DNA from: Novosphingobium arvoryzae
Lineage (GTDB): Bacteria > Pseudomonadota > Alphaproteobacteria > Sphingomonadales > Sphingomonadaceae
DNA length: 64,000 nt
Direction: 5' to 3'
Assembly: GCF_014652615.1 (NCBI RefSeq)
Contig: NZ_BMZD01000001.1
Span: 455,962 to 519,961, forward strand
Shown: in pieces, positions 38,785-48,267 of the stretch
Layout: the number at the start of each line of letters is the position of its first letter
How positions within the stretch are numbered: the stretch's first letter is position 1
Program-made: the position numbers and the translations under genes
The notes under the pieces: model-generated
The model's input: the letters and a program-made list of their open reading frames with translations, nothing else
The model's database searches: none
What the model was told of the DNA's origin: nothing

Positions 38785-40158
38785 ATGAGTATCTGGAACG
38801 TCAAGCAGCCCGAAGGCCAGCCCGCCGCGGCCCCTGCGGCACCGGCTGCCGCTGCATCGCCGGCAGAGCCCGACCGGACCGAGGAAGACCGCAAGCTGCG
38901 GCTGAAGGTTTCGATCCATCGCGATCTGCTGGGCAAGATCAACCTGGCCGCGCTGGACCAGCTCTCGCGCGAGCAGATCCACCGCGATATCGCGGAAATC
39001 GTGGCTGAATTGCTCAAGACGCAGAGCGAACCGCTCAATGCGCAAGAGCGTGCCGCGCTGGTGGATGAAGTGCTGGACGAACTGCTGGGCCTTGGCCCGC
39101 TGGAGCCGCTGCTGAAGGACGATACGATCACCGACATCCTCGTCAACGGCGCGAACAACGTGTTCGTGGAACGCCGGGGCCTGCTGGAGAAGGTCTCGAC
39201 CCGGTTTCAGGACGATCGCCACCTGTTGCGGATCATCCAGAAGATCGTCAGCGCGGTGGGGCGCCGGATCGATGAATCCTCACCCTATGTTGATGCCCGC
39301 CTGGCCGACGGGTCGCGCGTCAACGCGATCATTCCGCCGCTCGCCATCGACGGGCCGATGCTCTCGATCCGCAAGTTCGCGCGCAAGACCATCACGATGG
39401 AGCGGCTGGTCGAGCTGGATACCCTGCCCGAGGAAATGGCCGAAGTGCTCAAGGCCATCGTCGGTTCGCGGCGCAACGTGCTGATTTCGGGCGGCACCGG
39501 TTCGGGCAAGACGACCCTGCTCAACGCGATGTCGTCCTATATCAACCACCGCGAACGCATCGTCACGATCGAGGACTCCGCGGAACTGCAGCTCATGCAG
39601 GAACACGTCGTCCGGCTGGAAACCCGCCCGGCCAATATCGAGGGGCGCGGTGAAGTGACCCAGCGCGATCTCGTCAAGAACGCGCTGCGCATGCGGCCGG
39701 ACCGGATCATCGTCGGCGAAGTCCGCGCCGGGGAAGCGTTCGACATGCTCCAGGCCATGAACACCGGCCATGACGGGTCGATGACCACGGTGCACGCCAA
39801 CACCCCGCGCGACGCCCTGTCGCGCGTGGAACAGATGATCGGGATGAGCGGGGTGGACATTTCTCCGCGTGCCGCGCGCAACCAGATCGCCTCGGCGATC
39901 AACATCGTGATCCAGATCGAGCGCCTGGTCGACGGTCACCGCCGGGTCGTCAGCCTGTCGGAAATCACCGGGATGGAAGGAGAAACCATCACGATGCAGG
40001 AAATCTTCCGCTTCCGGATCACTGACCGGGCAACCGACGGCCGGGTGATCGGGCAGTTCGAGGCCACCGGGATCCGGCCCAAGTTCCTCTCGGTGACGGC
40101 GGCCTATGGCATCACCCTGAAGCCGGAGCTGTTCCGGCCCGACGTCAAGCTGGGATAG
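38785..40158 (+). CDS. cpaF: Tad secretion ATPase CpaF/TadA
   Basis: The 457-residue type II/IV secretion ATPase has a disordered Ala/Pro-rich N-terminus, the N-terminal [20 protein letters not shown] region, Walker [14 protein letters not shown] (Lys242), the Asp box [12 protein letters not shown], Walker [15 protein letters not shown] and the His box [14 protein letters not shown]. It powers Flp pilus extension and retraction. The start at 38785 lies 7 bases after cpaE. Confidence 0.97.
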   Translation: MSIWNVKQPEGQPAAAPAAPAAAASPAEPDRTEEDRKLRLKVSIHRDLLGKINLAALDQLSREQIHRDIAEIVAELLKTQSEPLNAQERAALVDEVLDELLGLGPLEPLLKDDTITDILVNGANNVFVERRGLLEKVSTRFQDDRHLLRIIQKIVSAVGRRIDESSPYVDARLADGSRVNAIIPPLAIDGPMLSIRKFARKTITMERLVELDTLPEEMAEVLKAIVGSRRNVLISGGTGSGKTTLLNAMSSYINHRERIVTIEDSAELQLMQEHVVRLETRPANIEGRGEVTQRDLVKNALRMRPDRIIVGEVRAGEAFDMLQAMNTGHDGSMTTVHANTPRDALSRVEQMIGMSGVDISPRAARNQIASAINIVIQIERLVDGHRRVVSLSEITGMEGETITMQEIFRFRITDRATDGRVIGQFEATGIRPKFLSVTAAYGITLKPELFRPDVKLG

Positions 40159-40162
40159 GCCG

Positions 40163-41164
40163 ATGGAAACCGCGATTGTCCGTGCCGTCATTCTCCTGTC
40201 GGTCTTTTCGGCTTTCTTCCTGGCCGCGCAGGTCGTGCTGGGGGCGCTGTGGCGCCAGCGGCAGAAGCACGCGGCGATCAACACCCGCTTGCGGATGATC
40301 AAGGAAGGCGGCGACCGCGAACAGATCGTCGCCCGCCTGCGCAAGAACGAGCCGGCGGAATTTCCCCACCTGCCGCCGTTCATGGCCAATGCCTATCGCG
40401 GCCTGCAGCGCCAGTTCTTCGCCGCGAAAGTTCCTGTCAGTGTCGGCACTGCCCTGCTGATCCTGCTGGGCATCAGCCTGGCGGTTTTCGCGGTCATGCT
40501 GCTGGGGGCGGGAGCGGCCGGCTTCAAGCTTACGTCGGGCGTGATCGTGCTGCTGCTGGTGCTGGGGCTGTGCATCGGGCTGGTGCTGCCGCTGCTGGTG
40601 GTCTCGGTTCAGGCGCAGCGCGCGCGCAAGCGCGTGGAAGAGCAGTTTCCGCTGGCGCTTGACGTGTTCGTGCGCGCCTTGCGCTCCGGCCATCCGGTCG
40701 CCTCCGCGATCGACCTGCTGACGCACGAGATGGAAGACCCCATCGGCAGCGAATTCGGCGTGGTCGCCGATGAAGTGTCGTACGGCGCAGAGCTGACCGA
40801 TGCGCTGCAGGCGATGGCGGAGCGCTGGGACAACGCGGACATGCGGATGTTCGTCGTCTCGCTTTCGCTGCAAAGCGAAACGGGCGGCAACCTGGCCGAG
40901 ATCCTGGAAAACCTGGCCTCGGTGATCCGCGCCCGCGCGGCCATGTACATGAAGGTCCGCGCACTCAGCTCCGAAGGGCGGCTGACCGGGTGGATGCTGA
41001 CGGTGCTGCCGATCATCTCGCTGCTGGGCATGGTGACGGTCAATCCGGCGTTCTACCTCGAAGTGGCGGCCGACCCGATCTTCATCTGGGGCTTTGCCAG
41101 CCTGATCCTGCTCTACTTCCTCGGCGTCTTCATCATTCGCCACATGGTCGATCTGAAGGTGTAG
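40163..41164 (+). CDS. tadB: Tad inner-membrane protein TadB
   Basis: The 333-residue protein has an N-terminal TM segment, two central TM segments (about residues 90-155), a type II secretion F domain (EEQFPLALDVFVRALRSGHP, ETGGNLAEILENLASVIR) and C-terminal TM segments. It forms the inner-membrane platform with TadC and begins 4 bases after cpaF. Confidence 0.95.
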   Translation: METAIVRAVILLSVFSAFFLAAQVVLGALWRQRQKHAAINTRLRMIKEGGDREQIVARLRKNEPAEFPHLPPFMANAYRGLQRQFFAAKVPVSVGTALLILLGISLAVFAVMLLGAGAAGFKLTSGVIVLLLVLGLCIGLVLPLLVVSVQAQRARKRVEEQFPLALDVFVRALRSGHPVASAIDLLTHEMEDPIGSEFGVVADEVSYGAELTDALQAMAERWDNADMRMFVVSLSLQSETGGNLAEILENLASVIRARAAMYMKVRALSSEGRLTGWMLTVLPIISLLGMVTVNPAFYLEVAADPIFIWGFASLILLYFLGVFIIRHMVDLKV

Positions 41165-41166
41165 CC

Positions 41167-42147
41167 ATGCTTGACCTTATCGTAACCAACCCGCTTGCCC
41201 GCCTGGCCGCCCTGGCCGCGATCTTCCTGGTGGTGATCGCCGGGATCTATGCGGCTGCCAACTGGTTCAGCCACCGGCTGGCGGTGCGCGGGCAGCTGCG
41301 CCAGATCGGCGGGAACGGCGATGGCAGTTCGGTGCTGCGCCCGGCCAGCCTGCGCGCCGATGCCACGGCGGGTGCGTGGGAACGGCTGGCTGCCGCGATC
41401 GAGGCAGCCGGGCTGGACCTGACCGACACCAAGAGCGAGCGCCTGACCGCCCGGTTGCGGGCGGCCGGCTATGCCTCGCCCGCCGCGCCGCGGATCTACA
41501 CGCTGACCCGGCTGATCGGGGTATTCGTGCTGCCTCTGGGCTATGTCATGATGGCCTATTCCGCTGCCGAGCCGCCTCCGTTCCTGAAGGTTTACCTGAT
41601 CGGCGCGGTGCTGGCGCTGATCGGGCTCTACATTCCCAGCCTGTTCATCCAGGCCAAGGCCGACCGCCGCCGCGACGAATTGCTGCGCGGCTTTCCCGAT
41701 TGCCTGGACTTGCTGATCATCTGCGTCGAATCCGGCCTGAGCATCGAGGCGGCGATGGACCGCGTGGGCCGGGAAATGGTGTTTTCGCACCCGCTGATCT
41801 CGGAAATGCTCTCGCTCACCACGCTGCAGTTGCGCGCTGGCGCCTCGCGCGAGGATGCATTCCGCAAGCTGGGCGAAGCGGCCGGGGTGGATGAAATCCG
41901 CTCGTTCACCACGCTGGTGATCCAGTCCGACAAGCTGGGCACCAGCATCGCCACCACGCTGCGCGTCTATGCCGCCGAAATGCGTGAGCGGCGCCAGCTG
42001 CGGGCGGAAGAACGCGCACACCGCCTGCCGGTGCTGATCTCGATCCCGCTGGTGGTGTGCATGCTGCCGGTGATGATCGGCGTGCTGATGCTGCCAGCCG
42101 TGGTGCGGCTGGTGAAGACGATTTTCCCGATGATGATGGGAGGGTGA
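41167..42147 (+). CDS. tadC: Tad inner-membrane protein TadC
   Basis: The 326-residue protein is a second type II secretion F-domain protein with TM segments at both ends (LARLAALAAIFLVVIAGIYA near the N-terminus), GFPDCLDLLIICVESGLSIE and TTLRVYAAEMRERRQLRAEE. It starts 2 bases after tadB at ATG 41167; the longer frame from 40990 lies inside tadB. It partners TadB. Confidence 0.95.
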   Translation: MLDLIVTNPLARLAALAAIFLVVIAGIYAAANWFSHRLAVRGQLRQIGGNGDGSSVLRPASLRADATAGAWERLAAAIEAAGLDLTDTKSERLTARLRAAGYASPAAPRIYTLTRLIGVFVLPLGYVMMAYSAAEPPPFLKVYLIGAVLALIGLYIPSLFIQAKADRRRDELLRGFPDCLDLLIICVESGLSIEAAMDRVGREMVFSHPLISEMLSLTTLQLRAGASREDAFRKLGEAAGVDEIRSFTTLVIQSDKLGTSIATTLRVYAAEMRERRQLRAEERAHRLPVLISIPLVVCMLPVMIGVLMLPAVVRLVKTIFPMMMGG

Positions 42148-42148
42148 C

Positions 42149-42910
42149 ATGGTGCAATACGGCAAGAACCTGATGCTGGCTGTCGCAGGTACGGCAATCC
42201 TGGCGGGCTGCGGCTCCCCCCTGACGCGGGTCCGGCTGACCGGCGCGCCGACGGAGGAACTGACGGCGGTGCCGGTCAATTCCGACCTTGCGGCGGGCAA
42301 GCGTGCGCTGGCGGACGGGCAGTACGGCGCGGCAGTGGCCGCGTTGCGACTGGCGCGGCTTGATCCCGCCTGCACGGCGGAGGCGACCAACGGGCTGGGC
42401 GTGGCCTATGCCCAGCTGGGGCGCAACGACCTGGCCGAACGCTATTTCCGCGAGGCCGTCGCGATGGACCCGCAGGACCGGCGCTTTGCCGCCAACCTGG
42501 CCCGGTTCGAGCAGACCCGCGCGGTGCAACTGGCGGCACGGCCCGCTCCGCCCCCGGTCGTTGCCCCTGCGTCGCAGCTGAAAGCCGGCCTGCGCGTGGC
42601 AAGCGGCGGTGGCAGCAAGGCCGTTTCGGTGGGTGGCACCGCGCCGGTCCGCGCGCTGCGCGTGGCCGCGCCGGAGCCGGTCAAGGTGGGCGAGCTGGCG
42701 GTCAGGACCGCGGCTGCCGCCCCTGCCGCAGCAAAGCCCGCGGCGGTGACCGTTGATCCGGCCCCCACGGCCACGGCCCGGCTGACGGTGGTATCACCGC
42801 GTCCGATCGCGCCGACCCTGCCCAGCGCGTCGGCCACGCGGTCGCGGCTGGCGCTGGCCTGGCAGCCGCCGATTCACCGCACGTTTGCCGAACCGGTCGA
42901 ACTGGACTGA
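42149..42910 (+). CDS. TPR lipoprotein, TadD-like
   Basis: The 253-residue protein has a lipoprotein signal (TAILAGC, Cys21), a TPR block (about residues 48-115, KRALADGQYGAAVAALRLAR, GVAYAQLGRNDLAERYFREA) and a low-complexity Ala/Pro/Val tail. Position in the operon and architecture fit TadD, the pilotin-like lipoprotein needed for Flp pili. The start lies 1 base after tadC. Confidence 0.88.
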   Translation: MVQYGKNLMLAVAGTAILAGCGSPLTRVRLTGAPTEELTAVPVNSDLAAGKRALADGQYGAAVAALRLARLDPACTAEATNGLGVAYAQLGRNDLAERYFREAVAMDPQDRRFAANLARFEQTRAVQLAARPAPPPVVAPASQLKAGLRVASGGGSKAVSVGGTAPVRALRVAAPEPVKVGELAVRTAAAAPAAAKPAAVTVDPAPTATARLTVVSPRPIAPTLPSASATRSRLALAWQPPIHRTFAEPVELD

Positions 42911-42923
42911 GCGGCGCCGCACC

Positions 42924-43391
42924 ATGCCCGTCGCTCCGTTATCTGCGGTCATCTGGGAGAGCGCCTTGCTGGCGGTCCCGGCCGGTTATGCCGCCTGGCT
43001 GGACTGGCGGGAGCGGCGCCTGCCGAACTGGCTGTGCGGGGTGACGTTGCTGGCCGGTGTGGTGGTCACGATGGCCGCGAGCGGGGCAGCGGCGCTGCCG
43101 ACGCACCTGTTGCACGCGGGCGTGGCCCTGCTGGCCGGCATGGCATTGTTCGCGCCCGGTCTGATCGGGGGCGGGGATGCCAAGTTCTATGCGGCGGTTG
43201 CGGTCTGGTTTCCGCTGTCGGCGGGCTTCCGCCTGTTGTTCCTGGTGGCGCTGACCGGGCTGGTGCTGACCGTGGCGCTGTGGGGGCTGGTGTGGCGGCG
43301 GCAGCGGGGGGCTGGACCATCCGGCCAGCCGCGCACGGTGCCGTATGGCGTTGCGATAGCGGCGGGGGCGCTGGTTGGACAAGTCTGGTGA
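42924..43391 (+). CDS. cpaA: Prepilin peptidase CpaA/TadV (A24 family)
   Basis: The 155-residue protein is a small aspartic prepilin peptidase without the methyltransferase domain, with about four to five TM segments. It has the first active-site Asp in WLDWRERRLPN and the second in the motif GLIGGGDAKFYAA. It should cleave Flp and the TadE-type pseudopilins. It starts 13 bases after the TadD-like gene and closes the recognised Tad operon. Confidence 0.92.
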   Translation: MPVAPLSAVIWESALLAVPAGYAAWLDWRERRLPNWLCGVTLLAGVVVTMAASGAAALPTHLLHAGVALLAGMALFAPGLIGGGDAKFYAAVAVWFPLSAGFRLLFLVALTGLVLTVALWGLVWRRQRGAGPSGQPRTVPYGVAIAAGALVGQVW

Positions 43392-43456
43392 GTTCAGGGT
43401 GGAGGGGCAGTTGGTCAGGGCGGCGGGATGCCGCCGCAAGACAGGTTGCTGGCGTG

Positions 43457-43840
43457 ATGAATTGGTGGAGTGTCCGTATTGATCCCCTTCCGCTGCCGCA
43501 GCGCCTGATCCCGCGTCCGCAAGATCATGGTGCGGAGCCGCTGCCATCCTACCAGCTCTGGCTGCCGCTGATTCCCGATGGGCGGATATCCCTGCCCCTG
43601 TTTCGCGCCGAGCCTGCGCGTGCCAAAGTCGTTTCGCTTGATGAACGCGGCGAACGCGATGGCTGCATCAAGCTGCGCGACCACCAGTTGTTTTGCGCCT
43701 GGTCACCGGGGGGCGGGCATCGCGCGCGGGAGCTGCGCATTATCGGTGCCCGCTTCGCGCCGGGCGAAGTCATCGGGTTGCGGCCCGCTCGCGGTGTGAT
43801 CGGGTTGTACCGCGTCGGGGAGAGAGTGGAGCTGCCCTAG
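43457..43840 (+). CDS. Hypothetical protein downstream of the Tad operon
   Basis: This 127-residue protein matches no family I recognise. It has no signal peptide or TM segment. It contains Trp, Pro and Leu-rich N-terminal sequence (MNWWSVRIDPLPLPQR) and a basic middle (CIKLRDHQLFCAWSPGGG). The start may be ATG 43457 or GTG 43454. It follows cpaA by 65 bases on the same strand and is convergent with fixJ. The reading frame extends upstream through cpaA in a shadow frame, so only this end part is credible. Confidence 0.55.
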   Translation: MNWWSVRIDPLPLPQRLIPRPQDHGAEPLPSYQLWLPLIPDGRISLPLFRAEPARAKVVSLDERGERDGCIKLRDHQLFCAWSPGGGHRARELRIIGARFAPGEVIGLRPARGVIGLYRVGERVELP

Positions 43841-43867
43841 GCGGCGCGAATGCCGCCCGGGCGATCA

Positions 43868-44500
43868 TCAGCTCTCGTCGTCCAGATCGGCGCTGTCGAG
43901 TTCGGCCAGGAACGCCAGGTGCAGCATTTCCGACAGGTTGCGCACGCCCAGCTTGCGCATGGCGTTGGCGCGGTACAGCTCAACCGTGCGCGGGCTCAGG
44001 TCCAGGTCATAGGCGATGACCTTGTTGGCATGGCCCTTGGTCAATCCCCGCAGCACCTGCTGCTCACGCCGGGTCAGCCGTTCGATCCGCTGGCAGGCGT
44101 CGATCACTTCGTCCGACGGGCGCACGCTGCGCCGGGGCGTTTGCGATGCGGCGTCCACGGCCGCCAGCAGTTCCTCGCGCGAGAAGGGCTTTTGCAGGAA
44201 GTCCAGCGCCCCTTCCTTCATGGCCCGGACCGCGATGTCGACATCGCCGTGACCGGTGATGATGACCACCGGCATGTCCACGCCCGTCTCCCGCAGATGG
44301 TGTTGCAGATCCAGCCCGTTGATCCCCGGCATCCTGATGTCGAGCAGGATGCAGCCGTGCTCCAGTTCGGGCAGGCGCTGCAGGAATGCCTCCCCGCTGG
44401 CGTGGGTGGTGGTTTCAAATCCTTCCGTCCGCAGCAGGAACGCGGTCGATTCGGCAACTTCGGAATCGTCATCGACGACATGGCATACGCGTTTCTGCAT
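43868..44500 (-). CDS. fixJ: FixJ-family response regulator
   Basis: The 210-residue protein has a receiver domain with phospho-acceptor Asp54 (CILLDIRMPGING), the same position as in Sinorhizobium FixJ, and the receiver Lys in FLQKPFSREEL. A LuxR-type helix-turn-helix follows (about residues 142-200, LTRREQQVLRGLTKGHANKV and SPRTVELYRANAMRKLGV). It lies 4 bases downstream of a FixL-like kinase. FixJ normally activates fixK; no fixK is in the window, but a FixK-type box lies upstream of the M23 peptidase. Confidence 0.9.
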   Translation of the reverse strand: MQKRVCHVVDDDSEVAESTAFLLRTEGFETTTHASGEAFLQRLPELEHGCILLDIRMPGINGLDLQHHLRETGVDMPVVIITGHGDVDIAVRAMKEGALDFLQKPFSREELLAAVDAASQTPRRSVRPSDEVIDACQRIERLTRREQQVLRGLTKGHANKVIAYDLDLSPRTVELYRANAMRKLGVRNLSEMLHLAFLAELDSADLDDES

Positions 44501-44504
44501 GGCT

Positions 44505-45701
44505 TCAGTCCTGCCGTTCCTGACCGTTCGAGTAGATTGGCAGAGTGAACCGGAATGCGGCGCCGCCCAGTCGTTCGGACCGGCCGGCGCTGATCTGGCC
44601 GCCATTGGCCTCGATGATCTGCTTGCAGATCGCCAGCCCCACGCCCATGCCGCCGCCCTTGGTGGTGACGAAGCTGTCGAACAGCGAATTGGCGATCGCC
44701 GGATCGATCCCCGGACCTTCGTCCTCGATCGAGATTTCGATCCGTGCCTCGTCAAGCTGCCGGGCCGAGATGAGGATTTCGTGCTGGCCGCCCTTTTCGG
44801 TGTCGGTCGCCTCGATCGCATTGCGCAGCAGGTTGAACACCACCTGCTGGCCTTGCAGATGATCGACCAGAGCCGGCGGCAGATCGGCCGGGATGTCGTA
44901 GTCGATATGGACTGCGCGCTTGTAGCCGTTGATCATGGCCAGCGCGGTGGCATCGCGGATGATCTCCGTCACGGCATTGGGCGCGCTGTGCGGTTTGCCA
45001 CCTTTCACGAAATCGCGCAGCCGGTGGATCAACTGCCCTGCGCGCACCGCCTGATTGCTGCACAGGTGCAGGACCCGGATCACTTCGTCGCGGCCCTTGA
45101 AGTCGTCCTGCCGCTCAACCAGGTTGCACAGCCCCTGGGTGTAGTTGGCGATGTTGGTCAGCGGCTGGTTCAGTTCGTGCGCGATGGCGGTGGCCAGCGC
45201 GCCCATCGCCGAAACCCGCGAGGCCTGGGCCAGCTCGGCCAGCATGGCGCGCGGTTCGCGCTCCTGAAGGTCGCCGTTGCTGATCGCGCGCAGGTAACCG
45301 ATGTAGCCGGGCCCATCCTCCAGCGTGATCTCGTTGACCTTGATCTCGATCGGGAACTGATGCCCGGCGCGGTGGCGCGCCATTTCGACGCGGTTCGCAC
45401 CGATGATCCGGGACCGGCCGGTCCGCGCAAAGGCGTCCATGCTCTCGTCGTGGCGGTCGATCACGTGGGGCGGGGTGAGGATGCGGACATTCTGGCCGAC
45501 CACCTCCGATTCGGCAAAACCGAACATCTCCTCGGCCTGACGGCTGAATGCGCGGACAATGCCGGACTGGTCCACCACGATCAGCGCCAGTGGCACCGTA
45601 TCCAGCATCTGCCGGACGATCCCCGGCGTCGCCAACGCACCAGGTCCGGCCATGGCCGAGCCGTTGGCCCCGGCATCTCGGTCAGAAGATCCTTCCCCCA
45701 C
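44505..45701 (-). CDS. fixL: FixL-like PAS sensor histidine kinase, probable haem oxygen sensor
   Basis: The 398-residue soluble kinase has one PAS domain (about residues 30-145), then a HisKA/HATPase core. In the PAS the haem-ligand context RHD is kept (His84 in VIDRHDESM), and Arg104 in RIIGANR lies exactly 20 residues later, as His200 and Arg220 do in Bradyrhizobium FixL. The H-box is AIAHELNQPL (His175), and the N-box LLRNAIEATDTEKGG and G-box DEGPGIDP are present. No TM segment is visible. The start is GTG 45701 with AAGGA about 12 bases upstream; ATG 45653 is an alternative. It is paired with the FixJ gene downstream. Confidence 0.87.
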   Translation of the reverse strand: MGEGSSDRDAGANGSAMAGPGALATPGIVRQMLDTVPLALIVVDQSGIVRAFSRQAEEMFGFAESEVVGQNVRILTPPHVIDRHDESMDAFARTGRSRIIGANRVEMARHRAGHQFPIEIKVNEITLEDGPGYIGYLRAISNGDLQEREPRAMLAELAQASRVSAMGALATAIAHELNQPLTNIANYTQGLCNLVERQDDFKGRDEVIRVLHLCSNQAVRAGQLIHRLRDFVKGGKPHSAPNAVTEIIRDATALAMINGYKRAVHIDYDIPADLPPALVDHLQGQQVVFNLLRNAIEATDTEKGGQHEILISARQLDEARIEISIEDEGPGIDPAIANSLFDSFVTTKGGGMGVGLAICKQIIEANGGQISAGRSERLGGAAFRFTLPIYSNGQERQD

Positions 45702-45901
45702 CGTGCAGGAAATCCTTGTATGAACTTGTGCGCCCTATATTAGAATAGACTTTAATACGTTAATAACAATAGCCAGTTTCGCAATGGCCGTTGCAGACAA
45801 GCGCGAGGCGTTCTTGTTCCGCAACAGTTACTTGCCAGGCAGTCGGGTGCGCCATAATCGTTAACGCGCGTGATTGGGATCGCGCAAGACAGGGGCGTTG
45901 G
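45702..45901. promoter_or_regulatory. AT-rich divergent promoter region between fixL and LuxR regulator
   Basis: This 200-bp gap is clearly more AT-rich than its surroundings around 45735-45780. It contains TTAA-TACG-TTAA symmetry and several TATATTA/TAGAAT-like hexamers that could serve as -10 boxes for either direction. I see no FNR/FixK-type TTGAT-N4-ATCAA site here. Confidence 0.4.
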
Positions 45902-46546
45902 ATGCAGGTCCTGATATGCGATGACCACCCGATAGTCGCGGCGGCGCTGGGCATGACCCTGGAAACGGCGTTCGATGCGCAGGTCCATATTGCCCTGAAC
46001 TGTGCGCAGGCGCTGGAGCAGATCCGGCAAATCGGCCGGCTGGACCTGCTGATGCTGGACCTGCACATTCCGGGGGAGGAGGCCCGCGGCAACCTGGCGG
46101 CGGCGCGGGCGGCCTGTCCGGATACGCCGATCGTGGTCTTTTCCGGCAGCGACGATGCCCACAACCTGCGCCTGGCACTGGAAATGGACGTCGCCGGGTT
46201 TCTTCCGAAATCGTCCCCGCCCGAAGTGGTGGAGGCGGCCCTGCGGCTGGTGCTGGCGGGTGGGCGCTATCTGCCGGACGCCGTGCGGCTGCTGGCGCTG
46301 GCCGAGCCTGCGCCGGTCCGGGTTGTCCCGACCAACGGGGCGGGGGCCGCGCCGGCCACGCTGACCGTGCGCCAGCGCCACGTGCTGCAACTGTTGGCGC
46401 AAGGTTCACCCAACAAGCAGATCGCGCGCGAGCTGGGCATTTCGCCCGCCACGGTCAAGGCGCATGTGGCACAAGTGCTGGCGGCGCTGGGGGCTGGCAA
46501 CCGGACCGAGGCGGTGATGGTGGCGCACCAGCGCGGGCTGCTGTGA
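45902..46546 (+). CDS. LuxR/NarL-family response regulator
   Basis: The 214-residue protein has a receiver domain (acidic CDDHP, phospho-acceptor Asp53 in LLMLDLHIPGEE, Lys in FLPKSSPPEVVE) and a GerE/LuxR helix-turn-helix (about residues 152-212, LTVRQRHVLQLLAQGSPNKQ and SPATVKAHVAQVLAAL). It is coupled by a GTGA overlap to a hybrid kinase. The start MQVLICDDHP is the normal receiver start; the frame opens at 45791. Its target may be the neighbouring envelope cluster. Confidence 0.9.
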   Translation: MQVLICDDHPIVAAALGMTLETAFDAQVHIALNCAQALEQIRQIGRLDLLMLDLHIPGEEARGNLAAARAACPDTPIVVFSGSDDAHNLRLALEMDVAGFLPKSSPPEVVEAALRLVLAGGRYLPDAVRLLALAEPAPVRVVPTNGAGAAPATLTVRQRHVLQLLAQGSPNKQIARELGISPATVKAHVAQVLAALGAGNRTEAVMVAHQRGLL

Positions 46547-48267
46547 CCGCGCCCGACGCGCAGATCCATCGCGAGGTTCGCGCGGCGGAATCGCGCATGG
46601 AGTTTGCCCTCTCCGGATTGCTGAGCCTGCTGGTCGCGGGCACGCTGGCCTATGTCCACTGGCTGTTCGAACCGCTGGTCCCGACCGTTCCGTTGTGGTC
46701 GTGGACGGGGTTCATGGGGGGCGTCACGGCGATCATGCTGGTCGTGCCGATGATCGTGCACGTGCGCCAGCCCGATGCCGAACGGATCGAACGGTTCTGG
46801 TCGCCGCTGGGCAAGGTGGTGGCGGTGCTGTTCGATCTGGCGGTGGCCTCCAGCGTCTGGGTGCTGCTGCCGTATGCGTCGGAACCGCTGCAGCTGCTGA
46901 TGGTGATTTTCTATTCCGCCGCGATCAGCGGGCAGGTGATTTCAACGGCGGAATCGATCGGCACCGTGGTGTTCGGGGTGATCGCGGTGTTCGGATCGGC
47001 GGCGCTGTTCTTCTTCCGCAGCGAAACGGCCTATTCCACTTCGCTGGCGGTGTTCCTGCTGGCGTTCGGGGCGCTGATGATCGGCACCGCGCTGGTGCTG
47101 AAACAGGCGATCCGCACTGCCATCACCCTGCGGCTGCGGGCGGAATCGATGTCGGCGGATCTGGCCGACGCGCTGGCTGCGACGCACGCCGAACGCGATG
47201 CCCGCGCGCGGTTCATTGCGGCCGCTTCGCATGATCTGCGCCAACCGTTGCAGGCGGCCTCGCTCTACTTCCGGCAAGTGCTGCGCGTGACCGATCCGGA
47301 TCGGCGGGCGCAGGCAGCGGAAGGGGTGAACCGGGGACTGGCCGAAGCGATGGTCATGCTGGAAAGCATGGCCGAGCATCTGCGGCTGGAAAGCGGCAGC
47401 TTGCGCGCAGACGTGGAACCGGTGGCGCTCAGCACCGTGTTCGCCGCGCTGGCGCAGGAACTGGCCCCCGCCGCGCGGGAATCCGGCATCGCGCTGCGCT
47501 TTGCACCAACCCGCCGCTGCGTGCTGGCCGATCCCGCGCTGCTGACCCGGATCGTGCGCAACCTGGTCAGCAATGCGATCCTGCATTCAAACGGTCGCCG
47601 CGTGCGGGTGCTGGTGCGCGGCACGGGTGACCGGGCGGCGATCCACGTGCTCGACGATGGCGTGGGGCTGGGTGACACACCGCCCGAAGCGTTGTTCCTG
47701 CCCTATTCGCAGGGGCCGGATTCGCGGCGGCTGGGGCGCGGATCGGGGCTGGGGCTGGCGATCGCGCGGGAAATGGCGCAGCTGATGGACGGCGCGCTGG
47801 TGGCCGATCCGCGCTGGCGGATGGGCGGCGCCTTTACGCTCACTTTGCCGCTGGCCGCGTTAGCCGCGCCTGCCGCCATGCCCACGGCGAGTGCCGGGGC
47901 GGAGCTGGCCGGGCAGCGCCTGCTGGTAGTGGACGATCATTCCGATGCGCGCGATGCGCTGGGGCAGCTGCTGCACTTGCACGGGGCGGATGTGCGCGCG
48001 GTCGAATCCGTGGCGGACGTGCGCGCGGTGCTGGCGCAGGGCTGGGTGCCTGGCGCACTCGTCACCGACTGGCACCTGGGCCCGCAGGACAGCGGCGCGG
48101 ATGCGGTCGCGCTGGTGCGCAGCGCCAATCCCGCGGTCCGCGTGGTGGTGATGACCGGCGATGCTGCCCCGGCCACCGCCCGGCAGGTCGGCACGCTGGA
48201 TTGCGTGCTGTTGCTGAAGCCGGTGGACGAAGCGGCGTTGCTGGACGCTCTGGCGGACGATCAGTAA
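46543..48267 (+). CDS. Hybrid sensor histidine kinase/response regulator
   Basis: The 574-residue protein has about six TM segments in the first 190 residues with no periplasmic domain, a short coiled coil, and a DHp domain with ASHDLRQPLQAASLY (His230). An ATPase domain (LVSNAILHSNG, DDGVGLGD, GRGSGLGLAI) and a C-terminal receiver (about residues 455-570, LVVDDHSDARDAL, VTDWHLG, LLKPVDEA) follow. It starts at a GTG overlapping the stop of the LuxR regulator. The membrane-embedded sensor suggests it reads a membrane or small lipophilic signal. Its stop overlaps the convergent TPR-secretin gene. Confidence 0.9.
   Translation: MTAPDAQIHREVRAAESRMEFALSGLLSLLVAGTLAYVHWLFEPLVPTVPLWSWTGFMGGVTAIMLVVPMIVHVRQPDAERIERFWSPLGKVVAVLFDLAVASSVWVLLPYASEPLQLLMVIFYSAAISGQVISTAESIGTVVFGVIAVFGSAALFFFRSETAYSTSLAVFLLAFGALMIGTALVLKQAIRTAITLRLRAESMSADLADALAATHAERDARARFIAAASHDLRQPLQAASLYFRQVLRVTDPDRRAQAAEGVNRGLAEAMVMLESMAEHLRLESGSLRADVEPVALSTVFAALAQELAPAARESGIALRFAPTRRCVLADPALLTRIVRNLVSNAILHSNGRRVRVLVRGTGDRAAIHVLDDGVGLGDTPPEALFLPYSQGPDSRRLGRGSGLGLAIAREMAQLMDGALVADPRWRMGGAFTLTLPLAALAAPAAMPTASAGAELAGQRLLVVDDHSDARDALGQLLHLHGADVRAVESVADVRAVLAQGWVPGALVTDWHLGPQDSGADAVALVRSANPAVRVVVMTGDAAPATARQVGTLDCVLLLKPVDEAALLDALADDQ

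Noticed and set aside
40990..41166. Upstream extension of tadC into tadB
   Set aside because: The in-frame extension lies inside tadB; the ATG at 41167, 2 bases after the tadB stop, gives the normal TadC N-terminus.
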